64,000 nt of DNA from positions 1 through 64,000 of the forward strand of contig NZ_BOPH01000072.1 in NCBI RefSeq assembly GCF_016863655.1, in the 5' to 3' direction. A program made the translations under genes and the position numbers. This document shows, in pieces, positions 1 to 9,404 of this stretch. A model generated the notes under the pieces. The model was not told the DNA's origin. It made no database searches and was given only the letters and a program-made list of their open reading frames with translations. The DNA comes from Virgisporangium ochraceum (GTDB lineage: Bacteria > Actinomycetota > Actinomycetes > Mycobacteriales > Micromonosporaceae). The number at the start of each line of letters is the position of its first letter. The stretch's first letter is position 1.

Positions 1-653
1 TCGCCGCGCTCGCCGCGCTGGTTGTCGCGGTCGCCGCGCTGGCCGTCGCGGTCGTTACGGTCGCGGCGGTCGCCGCGCTCGCTCTGGCCCCGCTCGTTCT
101 GGGCACGGTCGTCGCGGTTCTGACGGTCGGACCGCTCGCGTGAGCGCTCCTCCGCGGCCGGCTCGCCCTGCTGGGCGGCGCGCACGTCGGACGACGGACG
201 CGGCTCGGGCGGCCCGGCCGGCCGGCTGGCACGGCGGGTGCGGCCCTCGGACGGCTGGTCGGCGGTGGCAGCGCCGGTGGCCGGGGCGGCGGCGGACGCG
301 GCCTGCGCCACCGGCTGCGACGCCGACTCGACGGCGATGGGCAGCGGCTCGGCGGCCACCTTCGGGCGCTCGTCCTTTGGCGACTCGGTACGGGGCGCCG
401 CGGCAACCTCGCTGCGGGCGGCCGTAGCGGCCTGGCGCTCCTGGATGGCGGTGACGAGCTCGCCCTTGCGCATGCGGGCCGTACCGGAGATGCCGAGCGA
501 AGCGGCCAGGCTCTGCAGCTCGGGCAGCAGCATCGACGCCAGCCCGCCACCGGCGCGCCGCCGGCGCGTGGTGCCTGCCCGCTCGGCGACCGCCGCCTCG
601 GCGGTGGCGCCGCCGCTGGTCACGTCGGCCGTGACCTCGGTGGTCTCGCTCAA
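1..653 (-). CDS. rho: Transcription termination factor Rho, N-terminal part (runs off left edge)
   Basis: About 217 N-terminal residues of an actinobacterial Rho are present; the RNA-binding and ATPase domains lie beyond the edge. The start is a TTG at 653 preceded by a good GGAAGGAA ribosome site, giving a protein that begins LSETTEVTADVTS. A Rho N-terminal SAP-like helical segment follows (LASMLLPELQSLAASLGI, then RMRKGELVTAIQERQ). After it comes a long low-complexity insert rich in Ala, Pro, Arg, Asp, Glu and Gln with repeated RGDRRDRND-type blocks, typical of high-GC Gram-positive Rho and thought to give extra RNA binding. It lies downstream of thrB in the same direction, with a 274-nt leader between. 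Identification rests on the N-terminal domain, the insert and the thrB context, because the catalytic part is not visible. Confidence 0.85.
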   Translation of the reverse strand, partial: MSETTEVTADVTSGGATAEAAVAERAGTTRRRRAGGGLASMLLPELQSLAASLGISGTARMRKGELVTAIQERQAATAARSEVAAAPRTESPKDERPKVAAEPLPIAVESASQPVAQAASAAAPATGAATADQPSEGRTRRASRPAGPPEPRPSSDVRAAQQGEPAAEERSRERSDRQNRDDRAQNERGQSERGDRRDRNDRDGQRGDRDNQRGERG

Positions 654-920
654 TGGATTCCTTCCCTCGTAAGGCCGGGGCTGCCCGGAATCTCTGAATG
701 GCCGGGCGGCCTCGGAACCTGCCGAGCCCTCGGCGCGGCAGGGTTTGTTGCAGCGAACGGCCGGCCCGGTTGCCTCCAACCGGAAAACCGAACCCCGCTC
801 TGCGCCAACGAGTTGCGTGGAGATTGCGGGTAAGGCGGCCGGCGCAGCTGGGGGTGCCAGAGGATTCGGGGTACGCCGCCCCGCTCGCGATCGCCGCGCG
901 TAGCGGATGCTGCGGTCTAG

Positions 921-950
921 AGCGTAATCAACTCTCTCGACCTGCGGCAA
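921..950 (-). promoter_or_regulatory. Predicted promoter for rho
   Basis: On the minus strand TTGCCG (945-950) is followed after 18 nt by TACGCT (921-926), which fits the actinobacterial TTGnnn/TAnnnT pattern. It overlaps the thrB stop codon and would give a leader of about 260 nt for rho. Long leaders are usual where rho is autoregulated. Only the consensus match supports it. Confidence 0.35.
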
Positions 951-1881
951 CAGGGTCCCGCTCGGCGTGTCCAATAGTACCCTGCGCAGTCGACGCACCC
1001 GTCACATCGACACGCAGCCGCCACGTGCGCCACGCCGGCCCCGCGTCGGGCGCCGCCTCCGCGCCCGAATCGCCCGTACGCAGCAGGGCCAGCACCGTCG
1101 GACCGGCACCGCTGACCACCGCCGGCACCCCGGCCGACCGCAGGTCAGCGACCAGATCGGCGGACTGTCGCATTTCGGCGGCCCGATATGGCTGGTGCAG
1201 ACGATCTTCAGTCGCGGAAAGTAACAAATCGGGATCGACTGTCAGAGCATGGACAAGTAGCGCCGCCCGACCGGCGTTGAACGCCGCGTCGGCGTGGGGC
1301 ACGTCACGCGGCAACGCGGCCCGCGCGTGCGCCGTGAGCCCCCGCTCGGCCGGCACGTACACCACCGGCACGACCTCCGGCGACGGCGTGAGCCGCACGG
1401 CCCGGCCGACCCCGCCGTCCATGTACGCGATGGTGAACCCGCCCAGCAGGCAGGGCGCCACGTTGTCGGGGTGCCCTTCGAGTTCGGTCGCCAGGGCCAG
1501 CACCTGCGCGTCGTCCAATCGCCGCTCGCCCTCGACGGTGAGCGCGCGCGCCGCCAGAATGCCCCCGACGATCGCCGCCGACGACGAACCGAGCCCGCGC
1601 GCCTGCGGAATGTCGTTGCGACACCGCACCAGCACGCCCGCCGGACGCTCGCCGAGCCGCTCGAACGCCGCCGCCATCGCGCGGGCGACCAGGTGCGACC
1701 CGTCGCCGGGCAGCTCGCCGAAACCCTCGCCGGCCACCTCCACCACCACGCCGGACGCGGCGATCCGCGCCTCGACGAGGTCGTAACGCGCGAGCGCCAG
1801 CCCGAAGGAGTCGAACCCGGGGCCGAGGTTCGCGCTGGTTGCCGGAGTGCGAACCACGACCGGCGTGGAGATGAGCGCCAT
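928..1881 (-). CDS. thrB: Homoserine kinase
   Basis: A 317-aa GHMP kinase that phosphorylates L-homoserine with ATP, the step before threonine synthase. The N-terminus carries the substrate motif PATSANLGPGFDSFGLAL (about residues 13-30). The glycine/serine-rich nucleotide loop RGLGSSSAAIVGG lies near residues 94-106, and a C-terminal GAGPTVLAL motif closes the family pattern. Length is normal. It is separated from hom and thrC by an MFS gene and by one gene on the other strand, so it is probably transcribed apart from them and possibly on into rho. Confidence 0.95.
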   Translation of the reverse strand: MALISTPVVVRTPATSANLGPGFDSFGLALARYDLVEARIAASGVVVEVAGEGFGELPGDGSHLVARAMAAAFERLGERPAGVLVRCRNDIPQARGLGSSSAAIVGGILAARALTVEGERRLDDAQVLALATELEGHPDNVAPCLLGGFTIAYMDGGVGRAVRLTPSPEVVPVVYVPAERGLTAHARAALPRDVPHADAAFNAGRAALLVHALTVDPDLLLSATEDRLHQPYRAAEMRQSADLVADLRSAGVPAVVSGAGPTVLALLRTGDSGAEAAPDAGPAWRTWRLRVDVTGASTAQGTIGHAERDPVAAGRES

Positions 1882-1970
1882 GAACGGGCATGTTATTCGG
1901 GTGCCGGGACGGGATACGGTGGGCCGGCCGAAATGAGCACGGTCATGGATCGGCTACAGATCGACGCTAG

Positions 1971-2567
1971 GTGGCGATGATGGGAAACCTGGGCCTTGTC
2001 CTCAGCGACATCGTGCTGATCATCGTTGCCCTCGGCGGCGGGATCCTCACCCTGGTGCGGGCGCGGCGGGTCGGTGGCCTCGCCGTGGGGCTGGCCGGCA
2101 CGGCCTGCGCGCTCCTGGTGCTCTCCGCGATCCTCGACATGGTCTGGTGGCTCGCCATCTTCCCGGGCATCCTCGACTCCGACGGCTACTCCGGTGTCAC
2201 CGGCGCCCACTTCGCGGTGTCGTTCATCGGCTGGCTACTGATCGTCGTCTCGATCGGGTTGCTGTTCGCGTCCACGAACGTCGGGCGGTCGGCCGGTGCC
2301 GACCTGATCGACGGGCGGGTCGCCGGTCCCGCCGGTGGGCCGGGGCCCATGCCGGCGGCGCCGGGCGCACCGGGCGGCTTCACGGTGCCGCCGCCAGCGC
2401 CGGCACCCGGACCGGCGGGCGCGACGCCCGCACCGGCGGCGCAGCCCACGCAGGGCTGGACGCCACCCCAGCAGGCCCAGCCGAACTGGAACATCCACTC
2501 CGGCGTCTGGTCGATCCCCCACGGCACGTTCGACGGTCCGCCCCCGGACCAGCAGAACCACCGCTGA
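1971..2567 (+). CDS. Membrane protein with proline-rich tail, unknown function
   Basis: I do not recognise a family. The 198-aa product has three hydrophobic segments (about residues 10-30, 40-62 and 80-102) followed by a 95-residue cytoplasmic or extracellular tail rich in Pro, Ala, Gly and Gln that ends with a more ordered NWNIHSGVWSIPHGTFDG patch. That resembles small actinobacterial envelope proteins with disordered tails. The first start is a GTG at 1971; ATG codons at 1977 and 1980 are equally possible. It lies alone on the plus strand inside the minus-strand amino-acid gene series and converges on the MFS gene with only 6 bp between stops. Confidence 0.7.
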   Translation: MAMMGNLGLVLSDIVLIIVALGGGILTLVRARRVGGLAVGLAGTACALLVLSAILDMVWWLAIFPGILDSDGYSGVTGAHFAVSFIGWLLIVVSIGLLFASTNVGRSAGADLIDGRVAGPAGGPGPMPAAPGAPGGFTVPPPAPAPGPAGATPAPAAQPTQGWTPPQQAQPNWNIHSGVWSIPHGTFDGPPPDQQNHR

Positions 2568-2573
2568 CGGGCG

Positions 2574-3956
2574 TCAGCCTCGCATGACCCGGAGGGTCAG
2601 AAGGCGCCACACCAGGGCGTAGCCGACGGTCGTGAGCGCGCACACCGCGACCACCACGCGGGGCGAGACGTGGTCGACGAACACCCCAGCGACGAGCTGG
2701 CTCGCCGCGATGGCCAGGGTCGCGATCATCATGTCGGTGGCGAACACCCGGCCGCGCAGCGCGTCGGGGACCTCCTCCTGCAGGGCGAAGTTCGACATGA
2801 CCCAGTTGCCGCCGCCCGCCAGGTGGGCCACCGTCACGAGGATCAGGGCCAGCCAGAACCACGGCGTCACGGCCACCGCCAGATAGGCCAGGCCGTACAG
2901 CGACATCGACACCGCCAGCGCCGGCAGCAGCAGCTCGCGGCGCTTGAGCACCCAGCGGAACAGCAGCGGGCCGATCAGCGCGCCCGCGCCGCGGGCGGCG
3001 AACAGGAGACCGGTGCCGAGCTCGCCGATCCGGAAGACGACGCTGGCGAGCAGCGGGAAAGCCACGAGGACGCCGTTGCCCAGGCCCACCGCGCTCTTCA
3101 CGGTGACCAGGGCCGCGACCCGCGGACTGCGGCGGATGTACCGGGTCGCCTCGACAAGGGCGTCCCACGCGTGCGGCGCCGGTGCGGTGCGTACGCCGGA
3201 CGCGGCGCTGTGTGGCACGGTGCCGCCGGACGCGGCGCTGTGTGGCACGGTGCCGCCGGACGCGGCGCCGTCAGGCGTCGCGACGCCGCTGGGATGCGGC
3301 GGGGTGTCGAGGACGTCGTGCGGCTCGGTGCCGCTCACGCCGTCTCCACTCATCGGGACGACGGCCTGGAGCGGACGGCGGACCCGCCACACGGCGAAGG
3401 CCGAGGCCAGCAGGCAGAGCACGGTGACGGCGAAGCACCAGTACGGCCCGACCACCGCCGAGACCACGCCGCCCAGCGACGCGCCGACGACGAGCATCGT
3501 GCCCCACGCGGACCCGGCGAGCGCGTTCGCGGTGGCGAGGTCCTCGGGCGGCACGGTGTTGGGGAGCGCGGCCGACGCCGCCGGCGAGTAGAACGCCTTC
3601 GCGATCGCGAACGAGCCCACGGCGACGACCGCGACCCAGGCCGTGCCGGCCGAGCGGACCAGCAGCAGCGCGGCGACCGCGATGATGCCCACGAGGTTCG
3701 CCGTGACCATGACCCGGCGGCGGTCGACGCGGTCGGCGACCGTGCCGGTGTACGGCAGCAGCAGCGCGAGCAGTGCCATGTCGGCGGTCAGCACCAGGCC
3801 GCCCCACAGGCCGCTGCCGGTGAGCTCCGGCAGCAGCGTGAGGAGCGGGATCATGACGAACCAGTCGCCGCCGAAGAGGACCAGTTCGGAGAAGAACAGC
3901 AGGCGGAAGTCGCGGTTCCGGATCAGGACGGTAAGGACCGGGGGCACCCCCCGCAC
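2574..3956 (-). CDS. MFS transporter (exporter type)
   Basis: A 460-aa major facilitator protein with about 12 hydrophobic segments. It starts LIRNRDFRLLFFSELVLF, typical of drug and metabolite exporters of the MFS_3 type. The conserved loop-2/3 signature is seen as DRVDRRRVMVTANL. The central cytoplasmic loop is enlarged by about 50 residues, including a tandem GGTVPHSAAS repeat. The gene begins 1 nt after the thrC stop, so it is very likely co-transcribed with argS-lysA-hom-thrC. This context would suit export of an amino acid or related metabolite, but the substrate cannot be read from sequence. The start is GTG 3956, or GTG 3947 slightly downstream. Confidence 0.85.
   Translation of the reverse strand: MRGVPPVLTVLIRNRDFRLLFFSELVLFGGDWFVMIPLLTLLPELTGSGLWGGLVLTADMALLALLLPYTGTVADRVDRRRVMVTANLVGIIAVAALLLVRSAGTAWVAVVAVGSFAIAKAFYSPAASAALPNTVPPEDLATANALAGSAWGTMLVVGASLGGVVSAVVGPYWCFAVTVLCLLASAFAVWRVRRPLQAVVPMSGDGVSGTEPHDVLDTPPHPSGVATPDGAASGGTVPHSAASGGTVPHSAASGVRTAPAPHAWDALVEATRYIRRSPRVAALVTVKSAVGLGNGVLVAFPLLASVVFRIGELGTGLLFAARGAGALIGPLLFRWVLKRRELLLPALAVSMSLYGLAYLAVAVTPWFWLALILVTVAHLAGGGNWVMSNFALQEEVPDALRGRVFATDMMIATLAIAASQLVAGVFVDHVSPRVVVAVCALTTVGYALVWRLLTLRVMRG
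3195..3267. repeat. 30-bp tandem repeat inside the MFS gene
   Basis: Two perfect 30-bp units (3195-3224, 3225-3254) and a 13-bp third fragment. The unit length is a multiple of three, so the frame is kept and the protein gains ten residues per copy in the central loop. Confidence 0.9.
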
Positions 3957-3957
3957 G

Positions 3958-4989
3958 CTACGCGAGGTCGAGCGCCTTCGCCGCTGCCAGGGCCTCCGCC
4001 TGGATCGTGACCGGCGAGGGGGCGGTGGCGATCGCCCACTCGGGATCCTTCAGGCCGTGGCCGGTGACCGTGCAGACGACCGTCGAGCCGGCGGGGAGGT
4101 CGCCAGCGGCCGCCGTCTGCAGCAGGCCGGCCACGCTCGCCGCGCTGCCCAGTTCGACGAACACGCCCACCGAGCGGGCGAGCAGCCGGTAGGCGGCGAG
4201 GATCTCGCGGTCGGTGACGGCGCGGATGAGGCCGCCGGACTGGTCGCGGGCGTCTTCGGCGCGGGTCCAGGACGCCGGGTTGCCGATGCGGATCGCGGTG
4301 GCGATCGTCGACGGCTCGGGCACCACCGTGCCATTGACGATCGGCGCGGCGCCGGAGGCCTGGAAGCCGAACATGCGCGGGCTCGTGCCGGCCTCCTGGT
4401 AGCCCATCCAGTACGCGGTGATGTTGCCGGCGTTTCCGACCGGCAGGCAGTGGATGTCGGGCGCGCCGCCGAGCGCGTCGATGATCTCGAAGGCGGCGGT
4501 CTTCTGGCCGTGCAGCCGGAACTCGTTCACCGAGTTCACCAGCGCCACCGGGTAGTCGAGAGCCAGTTTGGACGCGAGCGCGAGGCAGTCGTCGAAGTTG
4601 CCCGCCACCTGGAGCAGCTTCGCGCCGTGCACCAGCGCCTGCGACAGCTTGCCCAGCGCGATCTTGCCGGTGGGCACGAGCACGGCGCACGTGATGCCGG
4701 CGCGCGCCGCGTACGCCGCCGCCGACGCCGACGTGTTGCCGGTGGACGCGCAGATGATCGCCTTGTGCCCGGCCTCGACGGCCTTGGACACCGCGAGCGT
4801 CATGCCGCGGTCCTTGAACGAGCCGGTCGGATTGGCGCCCTCGACCTTCAGGTACACGTCGCAGCCGGTGCGTGAGCTCAGCTCGGGTGCCGGCACGAGC
4901 GGCGTGTTGCCCTCGTGCAGCGTGATGACAGGCGTGGCGTCCGTGACCGGCAGCCGGTCACGGAACGCTTCGATAAGGCCTTTCCACAT
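3958..4989 (-). CDS. thrC: Threonine synthase
   Basis: A 343-aa fold-type II PLP enzyme that converts O-phosphohomoserine to threonine. It opens with the typical [19 protein letters not shown]. The PLP lysine is in [15 protein letters not shown] (about residue 59), and the glycine loop is seen in [15 protein letters not shown]. Length fits the short actinobacterial class. Its start codon abuts the hom stop (4989/4990), and the MFS gene starts 1 nt after its end, so hom-thrC-MFS are likely translated from one message. Confidence 0.95.
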   Translation of the reverse strand: MWKGLIEAFRDRLPVTDATPVITLHEGNTPLVPAPELSSRTGCDVYLKVEGANPTGSFKDRGMTLAVSKAVEAGHKAIICASTGNTSASAAAYAARAGITCAVLVPTGKIALGKLSQALVHGAKLLQVAGNFDDCLALASKLALDYPVALVNSVNEFRLHGQKTAAFEIIDALGGAPDIHCLPVGNAGNITAYWMGYQEAGTSPRMFGFQASGAAPIVNGTVVPEPSTIATAIRIGNPASWTRAEDARDQSGGLIRAVTDREILAAYRLLARSVGVFVELGSAASVAGLLQTAAAGDLPAGSTVVCTVTGHGLKDPEWAIATAPSPVTIQAEALAAAKALDLA

Positions 4990-6276
4990 TTACAGGTCCC
5001 CCTCCACCCGGAGAACGCTCGCCACGGCCTTCACCGCGTCGATGGTGCGCAGTTCGGCGACCGTCGCCGCGAGCGCCGCGTCGGGCGCCCGGTGGGTGAC
5101 GATCACGAGGACGGCGTCGTGGCCGCGCCCGGCCTGGTTGACCGTGGCGATGCTGACGCCGTGCCGGGCGAAGACCCCGGCGACCGTGGCCAGCACACCG
5201 GCCCGGTCGGACACGTCGAGGCAGACGTGGTAGCGGGTGACGACCTCGCCGATCGGGCGGGCCGCCAGCTGCGCGTAGGCGCTCTCGCTGGGGGCGCGGG
5301 CACCGGTGCGCCGGTTGCGGGCCACCGCGACCAGGTCGCCGAGCACCGCGCTCGCCGTCGGCGCGCCGCCGGCGCCGCGGCCGTAGAACATCAGCTGACC
5401 GGCGGCCTCGGCCTCGACGAACACCGCGTTGAACGCGTCGCCGACGCTGGCCAGCGGGTGCGTCCGCGGGATCATGGCCGGGTGCACGCGGACGGTGACG
5501 GCGTCGTGGTTCCGTTCCGCGATGCACAGGAGCTTGATCGTGCAGCCCATCGCCTTCGCGCTGGCGACGTCGGTGGCGGTGACCTCGGTGATGCCCTCGC
5601 GGTAGACGTCGGCGGCGGTGACCCTGCTGTGGAACCCGAGGCTCGCGAGGATCGCGGCCTTGGCCGCGGCGTCGAAGCCCTCGACGTCGGCGGTCGGGTC
5701 GGCCTCGGCGTAGCCCAGGGCGGTGGCCTCCTCGAGCGCCTCGGTGAAGCTGGCGCCGGTGGCGTCCATCGCGCTGAGGATGAAGTTCGTGGTGCCGTTC
5801 ACGATGCCGGTGATGCGGGTGACCCTGTCTCCGTGCAGGCTCTCGCGCAGCGGGCGCAGCAGCGGGATCGCGCCCGCGACGCTGGCCTCGTAGAACAGGT
5901 CGGCGCCCGCCTCGGCAGCGGCGTCGTGCAGCACGGCGCCGTCCTCTGCCAGCAGCGCCTTGTTCGCGGTGACGACGCTCTTGCCGCGCTTGAGCGCCTC
6001 GAGCAGCCAGGTGCGGGCCGGCTCGATGCCGCCGACGACCTCGATCACCACGTCGACGTCGTCGCGCTGCACGAGACCCATCGCGTCGGAGGTGAACAGG
6101 CCCGGGTCGATCCCCGTGTCACGCGTTCGGCCGGGACGCCGGACGGCGACGCCGACCAGCTCCAGCGGAGCACCGACGCGGGCGGTGAGGTCGGTGGCCT
6201 GCTCGTGGAGCAGCCGCACCACCTCGGAGCCCACCGTGCCGCAACCGAGCAGCGCGATCTTCACGGGTGTGGACAT
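4990..6276 (-). CDS. hom: Homoserine dehydrogenase
   Basis: A 428-aa NAD(P)-dependent enzyme that reduces aspartate semialdehyde to homoserine, the branch point to threonine and methionine. The N-terminus has the Rossmann motif ALLGCGTVGSEVVRLL. The central catalytic domain contains GIVNGTTNFILSAM and YAEADPTADVEGFDAAAK. The C-terminal 80 residues form an ACT domain (CLDVSDRAGVLATVAGVFA), which in relatives mediates threonine feedback. It sits 8 nt after lysA and directly before thrC. Confidence 0.96.
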   Translation of the reverse strand: MSTPVKIALLGCGTVGSEVVRLLHEQATDLTARVGAPLELVGVAVRRPGRTRDTGIDPGLFTSDAMGLVQRDDVDVVIEVVGGIEPARTWLLEALKRGKSVVTANKALLAEDGAVLHDAAAEAGADLFYEASVAGAIPLLRPLRESLHGDRVTRITGIVNGTTNFILSAMDATGASFTEALEEATALGYAEADPTADVEGFDAAAKAAILASLGFHSRVTAADVYREGITEVTATDVASAKAMGCTIKLLCIAERNHDAVTVRVHPAMIPRTHPLASVGDAFNAVFVEAEAAGQLMFYGRGAGGAPTASAVLGDLVAVARNRRTGARAPSESAYAQLAARPIGEVVTRYHVCLDVSDRAGVLATVAGVFARHGVSIATVNQAGRGHDAVLVIVTHRAPDAALAATVAELRTIDAVKAVASVLRVEGDL

Positions 6277-6284
6277 GGTTCCCC

Positions 6285-7670
6285 TTATCCGACGTCGAGC
6301 GCCAGGATGTCGTCTTCTGTTTCCCGGCGCACGATGACCCTGGCCTCCCCGTTCGCGACGGCGATCACCGGCGGACGGGGCACGTGGTTGTAGTTGCTCG
6401 CCATGCTGCGGCAGTAGGCACCGGTGCCGGGCACGGCGAGAAGATCTCCGGGCCGCACGTCGGCCGGCAGGAACTCATCCTTCACGACGATGTCGCCGGC
6501 CTCGCAATGTTTTCCCACGACGCGGGCGAGCACGGGCCCGCTGTCGCTGGCGCGGTTCGCGATGGTGGCGCTGTACGACGAGTCGTACAGCGCGGTGCGG
6601 ATGTTGTCGCTCATGCCGCCGTCGACGCTCACGTAGGTGCGGATGCCGTCGACGTCCTTGACCGTGCCGATCTCGTACAGCGTGAACACCGACGGGCCGA
6701 CGATCGCCCGTCCCGGCTCGACGCTCAACCGCGGTGACTGGATTCCGAGGGCGTCGCATTCCCGCTTGACCAGGCCGAACATCTGGGCGCCGAGGTCGGC
6801 GGGGTCGGCCGGGTCGTCCTGGGTGGTGTAGGCGATGCCGAAGCCGCCGCCGAGGTCCATTTCGGGGAGCTCGACGTTGTGTTGATCTTTTATTTGTTTG
6901 TGCAGCTGGAGCAGCCGGCGGGCGCTGAGCTCGAAGCCGGACGTGTCGAAGATCTGCGAGCCGATGTGGGAGTGGAGGCCGACGAGTTCGAGGGTGTCCT
7001 CCTCGATGATCTTCGCCACGGCCCGTTTCGCGGCGCCTCCGAACAGGGAGAAGCCGAACTTCTGGTCTTCGTGGGCGGTGGCGATGTACTCGTGGGTGTG
7101 CGCCTCGACGCCCACGGTGACGCGGACCATGACCTTCGGCCTTGCACCCTTTTGCCGCGCGATTTCGCTGAGCCTGTCGATCTCGTCGAACGAGTCGACG
7201 ACGATCCTCCCCACGCCGGCCTCGACGGCTCTTTCGAGCTCGCGTGGCGACTTGTTGTTGCCGTGCAGGCCGATCCGCTCCGGCGGCATGCCGGCCGCCA
7301 GCGCCACGGCCAGCTCGCCGCCGGTGCACACGTCGAGGCTGAGGCCCTCCTCGGCGACGATGCGCACCATCGCCTTGCAGAGGAACGCCTTGCCGGCGTA
7401 GTACACGTCGGCGCCCTCGAAGCCGGCCCGGAAGCGGCGGCACCGCTCGCGCACGTCGGCCTCGTCGAGGACGTATGCCGGCGTTCCGTGCTCGCGCGCG
7501 AGGTCGCGCACGTCCAGGCCGCCGACGGTCAGGCTGCCGTCAGGGGACCGCGTGACGGTGGCCGGCCACAGCTCGGCCGTCAGGGCGTTGACGTCGTGGG
7601 GGGTGCGCAGCCACGCCGGCCCCCGGGAGCCGAGGTCGCCGTGGAGGGCGCCCGCTTCATGTGCGCGCAT
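6285..7670 (-). CDS. lysA: Diaminopimelate decarboxylase
   Basis: A 461-aa fold-type III PLP enzyme that makes lysine from meso-diaminopimelate. The PLP lysine lies in VYYAGKAFLCKAMVR (about residue 90). Other family marks are LHGNNKSPRELERA, HSHIGSQIFD, the Gly-rich DLGGGFGIAY and the near-C-terminal GTGAYCRSMASNYN. It begins 6 nt after argS; the argS-lysA-hom-thrC order is a familiar actinobacterial arrangement. Confidence 0.96.
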   Translation of the reverse strand: MRAHEAGALHGDLGSRGPAWLRTPHDVNALTAELWPATVTRSPDGSLTVGGLDVRDLAREHGTPAYVLDEADVRERCRRFRAGFEGADVYYAGKAFLCKAMVRIVAEEGLSLDVCTGGELAVALAAGMPPERIGLHGNNKSPRELERAVEAGVGRIVVDSFDEIDRLSEIARQKGARPKVMVRVTVGVEAHTHEYIATAHEDQKFGFSLFGGAAKRAVAKIIEEDTLELVGLHSHIGSQIFDTSGFELSARRLLQLHKQIKDQHNVELPEMDLGGGFGIAYTTQDDPADPADLGAQMFGLVKRECDALGIQSPRLSVEPGRAIVGPSVFTLYEIGTVKDVDGIRTYVSVDGGMSDNIRTALYDSSYSATIANRASDSGPVLARVVGKHCEAGDIVVKDEFLPADVRPGDLLAVPGTGAYCRSMASNYNHVPRPPVIAVANGEARVIVRRETEDDILALDVG

Positions 7671-7676
7671 TGTGTG

Positions 7677-9299
7677 TTACATCCGTTCGGGTGCTGAGAC
7701 GCCGAGCAGGGCGAGGCCGTTGGCAAGCACGATCTTGGCCGCCTCGACCAGCCAGAGCCGGGCGCGGTTGACGTCGGTGACCGGGTCGTCGCCACGGGGC
7801 ACCACGAGGCAGTTGTCATAGAACCGGTGGTACGTGGTGGCCAGTTCCTCGAGGTACCGCGCGACGCGGTGCGGTTCACACAGTTCGGCCGCGGTGGCGA
7901 CCACCCGGGGAAATTCGCCGAGGGCCTTGAGGAGGTCGAGCTCCTTCTCGTGCTGAAGCTCCGCCGGCTTCAGCTCGCCCTTGTCGATGTCGAGATCGGC
8001 CGCCTTCTTGAGGAGGCTGCAGATCCGGGCGTGGGCGTACTGCACGTAGAAGACCGGGTTCTCCGGTGCGTTCCGGGTGATCTCGTCGATGTCGAGGGTC
8101 AGCGGCGAGTCGGTGCTCGACCGGGCCAGCGAGTACCGGGCGGCGTCGACGCCGACCGCGTCGACCAGCTCGTCGAGCGTGATGATCGTGCCGGCGCGCT
8201 TGCTGAGCCGCACCGGCTCGCCGCCGCGCATCAGGTTCACCAGCTGGCCGATGAGGATCTGGATGTTCTTCTCGGGGTCGTCACCGGCGCAGGCCGCGAT
8301 CGCCTTGAGCCGGCCGATGTACCCGTGGTGGTCGGCGCCGAGCAGGTAGAGACAGCGGTCGAAGCCGCGCTCACGCTTGTTGATGTAGTACGCGCAGTCG
8401 GCGGCGAAGTAGGTCTTCTCGCCGTTGCCGCGGACGATCACCCGGTCCTTGTCGTCGGTGAAGTCGGTGGTGCGCAGCCAGGTGGCGCCGTCCTTCTCGA
8501 AGATGTGCCCGTTCTTGCGGAGCACGTCGATGGCGTGCTCCACGGCACCGCCTTCGTGCAGCGATCTTTCCGAGAACCAGACGTCGAAGTGGACGTTGAA
8601 CCGCTCCAGGCTCCGCTTCATCTCGGCCAGCATCAGCCGGTAGCCCTGCTCGCGGAAGTCCTCTTCGGATTCTGCTTCTATCTGTTGCGCGATTTCCTTG
8701 ATGTAATCGCCGCCGTAGCCGTCCTCCGGCGTGGGCTGGTTGTGCGCCGCCGCGTAGAGGGAGCGGCCGAAGCGCTCGAGCTGGGCGCCGGCGTCGTTGG
8801 TGTAGTGCTCGCGGGTGACCCGCGCGCCGGCGGCCTCGAAGATGCGGCCGAGCGAGTCGCCGACCGCGGCCCACCGGGTGTGGCCCAGGTGCACGGGCCC
8901 GGTCGGGTTCGCGCTCACGAACTCGAGGTTGATGTTCTGGCCGCTGAGCGCGTCACCGCGTCCGTAGTCTCTGCCCTGCGTGACCACGACGCGCGCGAGC
9001 TCTCCGGCGGCGCCCGCGCTGAGGCGGATGTTGAGGAAGCCCGGGCCGGCTATCTCCACGCTCTTGATCTCTTGGTGCGTCTGCAGCGCCTCGGCTATGT
9101 CTTTTGCCAGCTCCCGGGGCGGGGTTTTTGTCGGTTTTGCCAGCTGGAGGGCCAGATTGGACGCATAGTCGCCGTGCTCGGGGTTGCGCGGACGCTCAAC
9201 GCTCGTTGAAGCTGGCAGAACTGCCAGGTCGAGCCCGCGAGCAGCCAGCACGGTGCTCGCTGCCGCCCGTACCAGAGCAGCCAGTTCAGCGGGAGTCAC
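7677..9299 (-). CDS. argS: Arginyl-tRNA synthetase
   Basis: A 540-aa class I aminoacyl-tRNA synthetase that charges tRNA-Arg. The N-terminal tRNA-binding domain is followed by the HIGH-type motif NPTGPVHLGHTRWAAVGDS (about residue 130). The KMSKS counterpart is VRLSKRAGTIITLDEL, and the DALR anticodon-binding domain is at the C-terminus. It is first in the minus-strand amino-acid series and divergent from the DUF3105 gene, with 105 bp between the two starts. A tRNA-Arg gene lies 1.8 kb away. Confidence 0.96.
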   Translation of the reverse strand: MTPAELAALVRAAASTVLAARGLDLAVLPASTSVERPRNPEHGDYASNLALQLAKPTKTPPRELAKDIAEALQTHQEIKSVEIAGPGFLNIRLSAGAAGELARVVVTQGRDYGRGDALSGQNINLEFVSANPTGPVHLGHTRWAAVGDSLGRIFEAAGARVTREHYTNDAGAQLERFGRSLYAAAHNQPTPEDGYGGDYIKEIAQQIEAESEEDFREQGYRLMLAEMKRSLERFNVHFDVWFSERSLHEGGAVEHAIDVLRKNGHIFEKDGATWLRTTDFTDDKDRVIVRGNGEKTYFAADCAYYINKRERGFDRCLYLLGADHHGYIGRLKAIAACAGDDPEKNIQILIGQLVNLMRGGEPVRLSKRAGTIITLDELVDAVGVDAARYSLARSSTDSPLTLDIDEITRNAPENPVFYVQYAHARICSLLKKAADLDIDKGELKPAELQHEKELDLLKALGEFPRVVATAAELCEPHRVARYLEELATTYHRFYDNCLVVPRGDDPVTDVNRARLWLVEAAKIVLANGLALLGVSAPERM

Positions 9300-9404
9300 T
9301 GACCAATGCTATCGGGGGTAGACTCCCATACTTGGCGGCGCCCCTTCGGGTGGCCCGCCGCCTCCTGAGACCGATTGACCGGACCCCCACCACGGACGAG
9401 GCCC

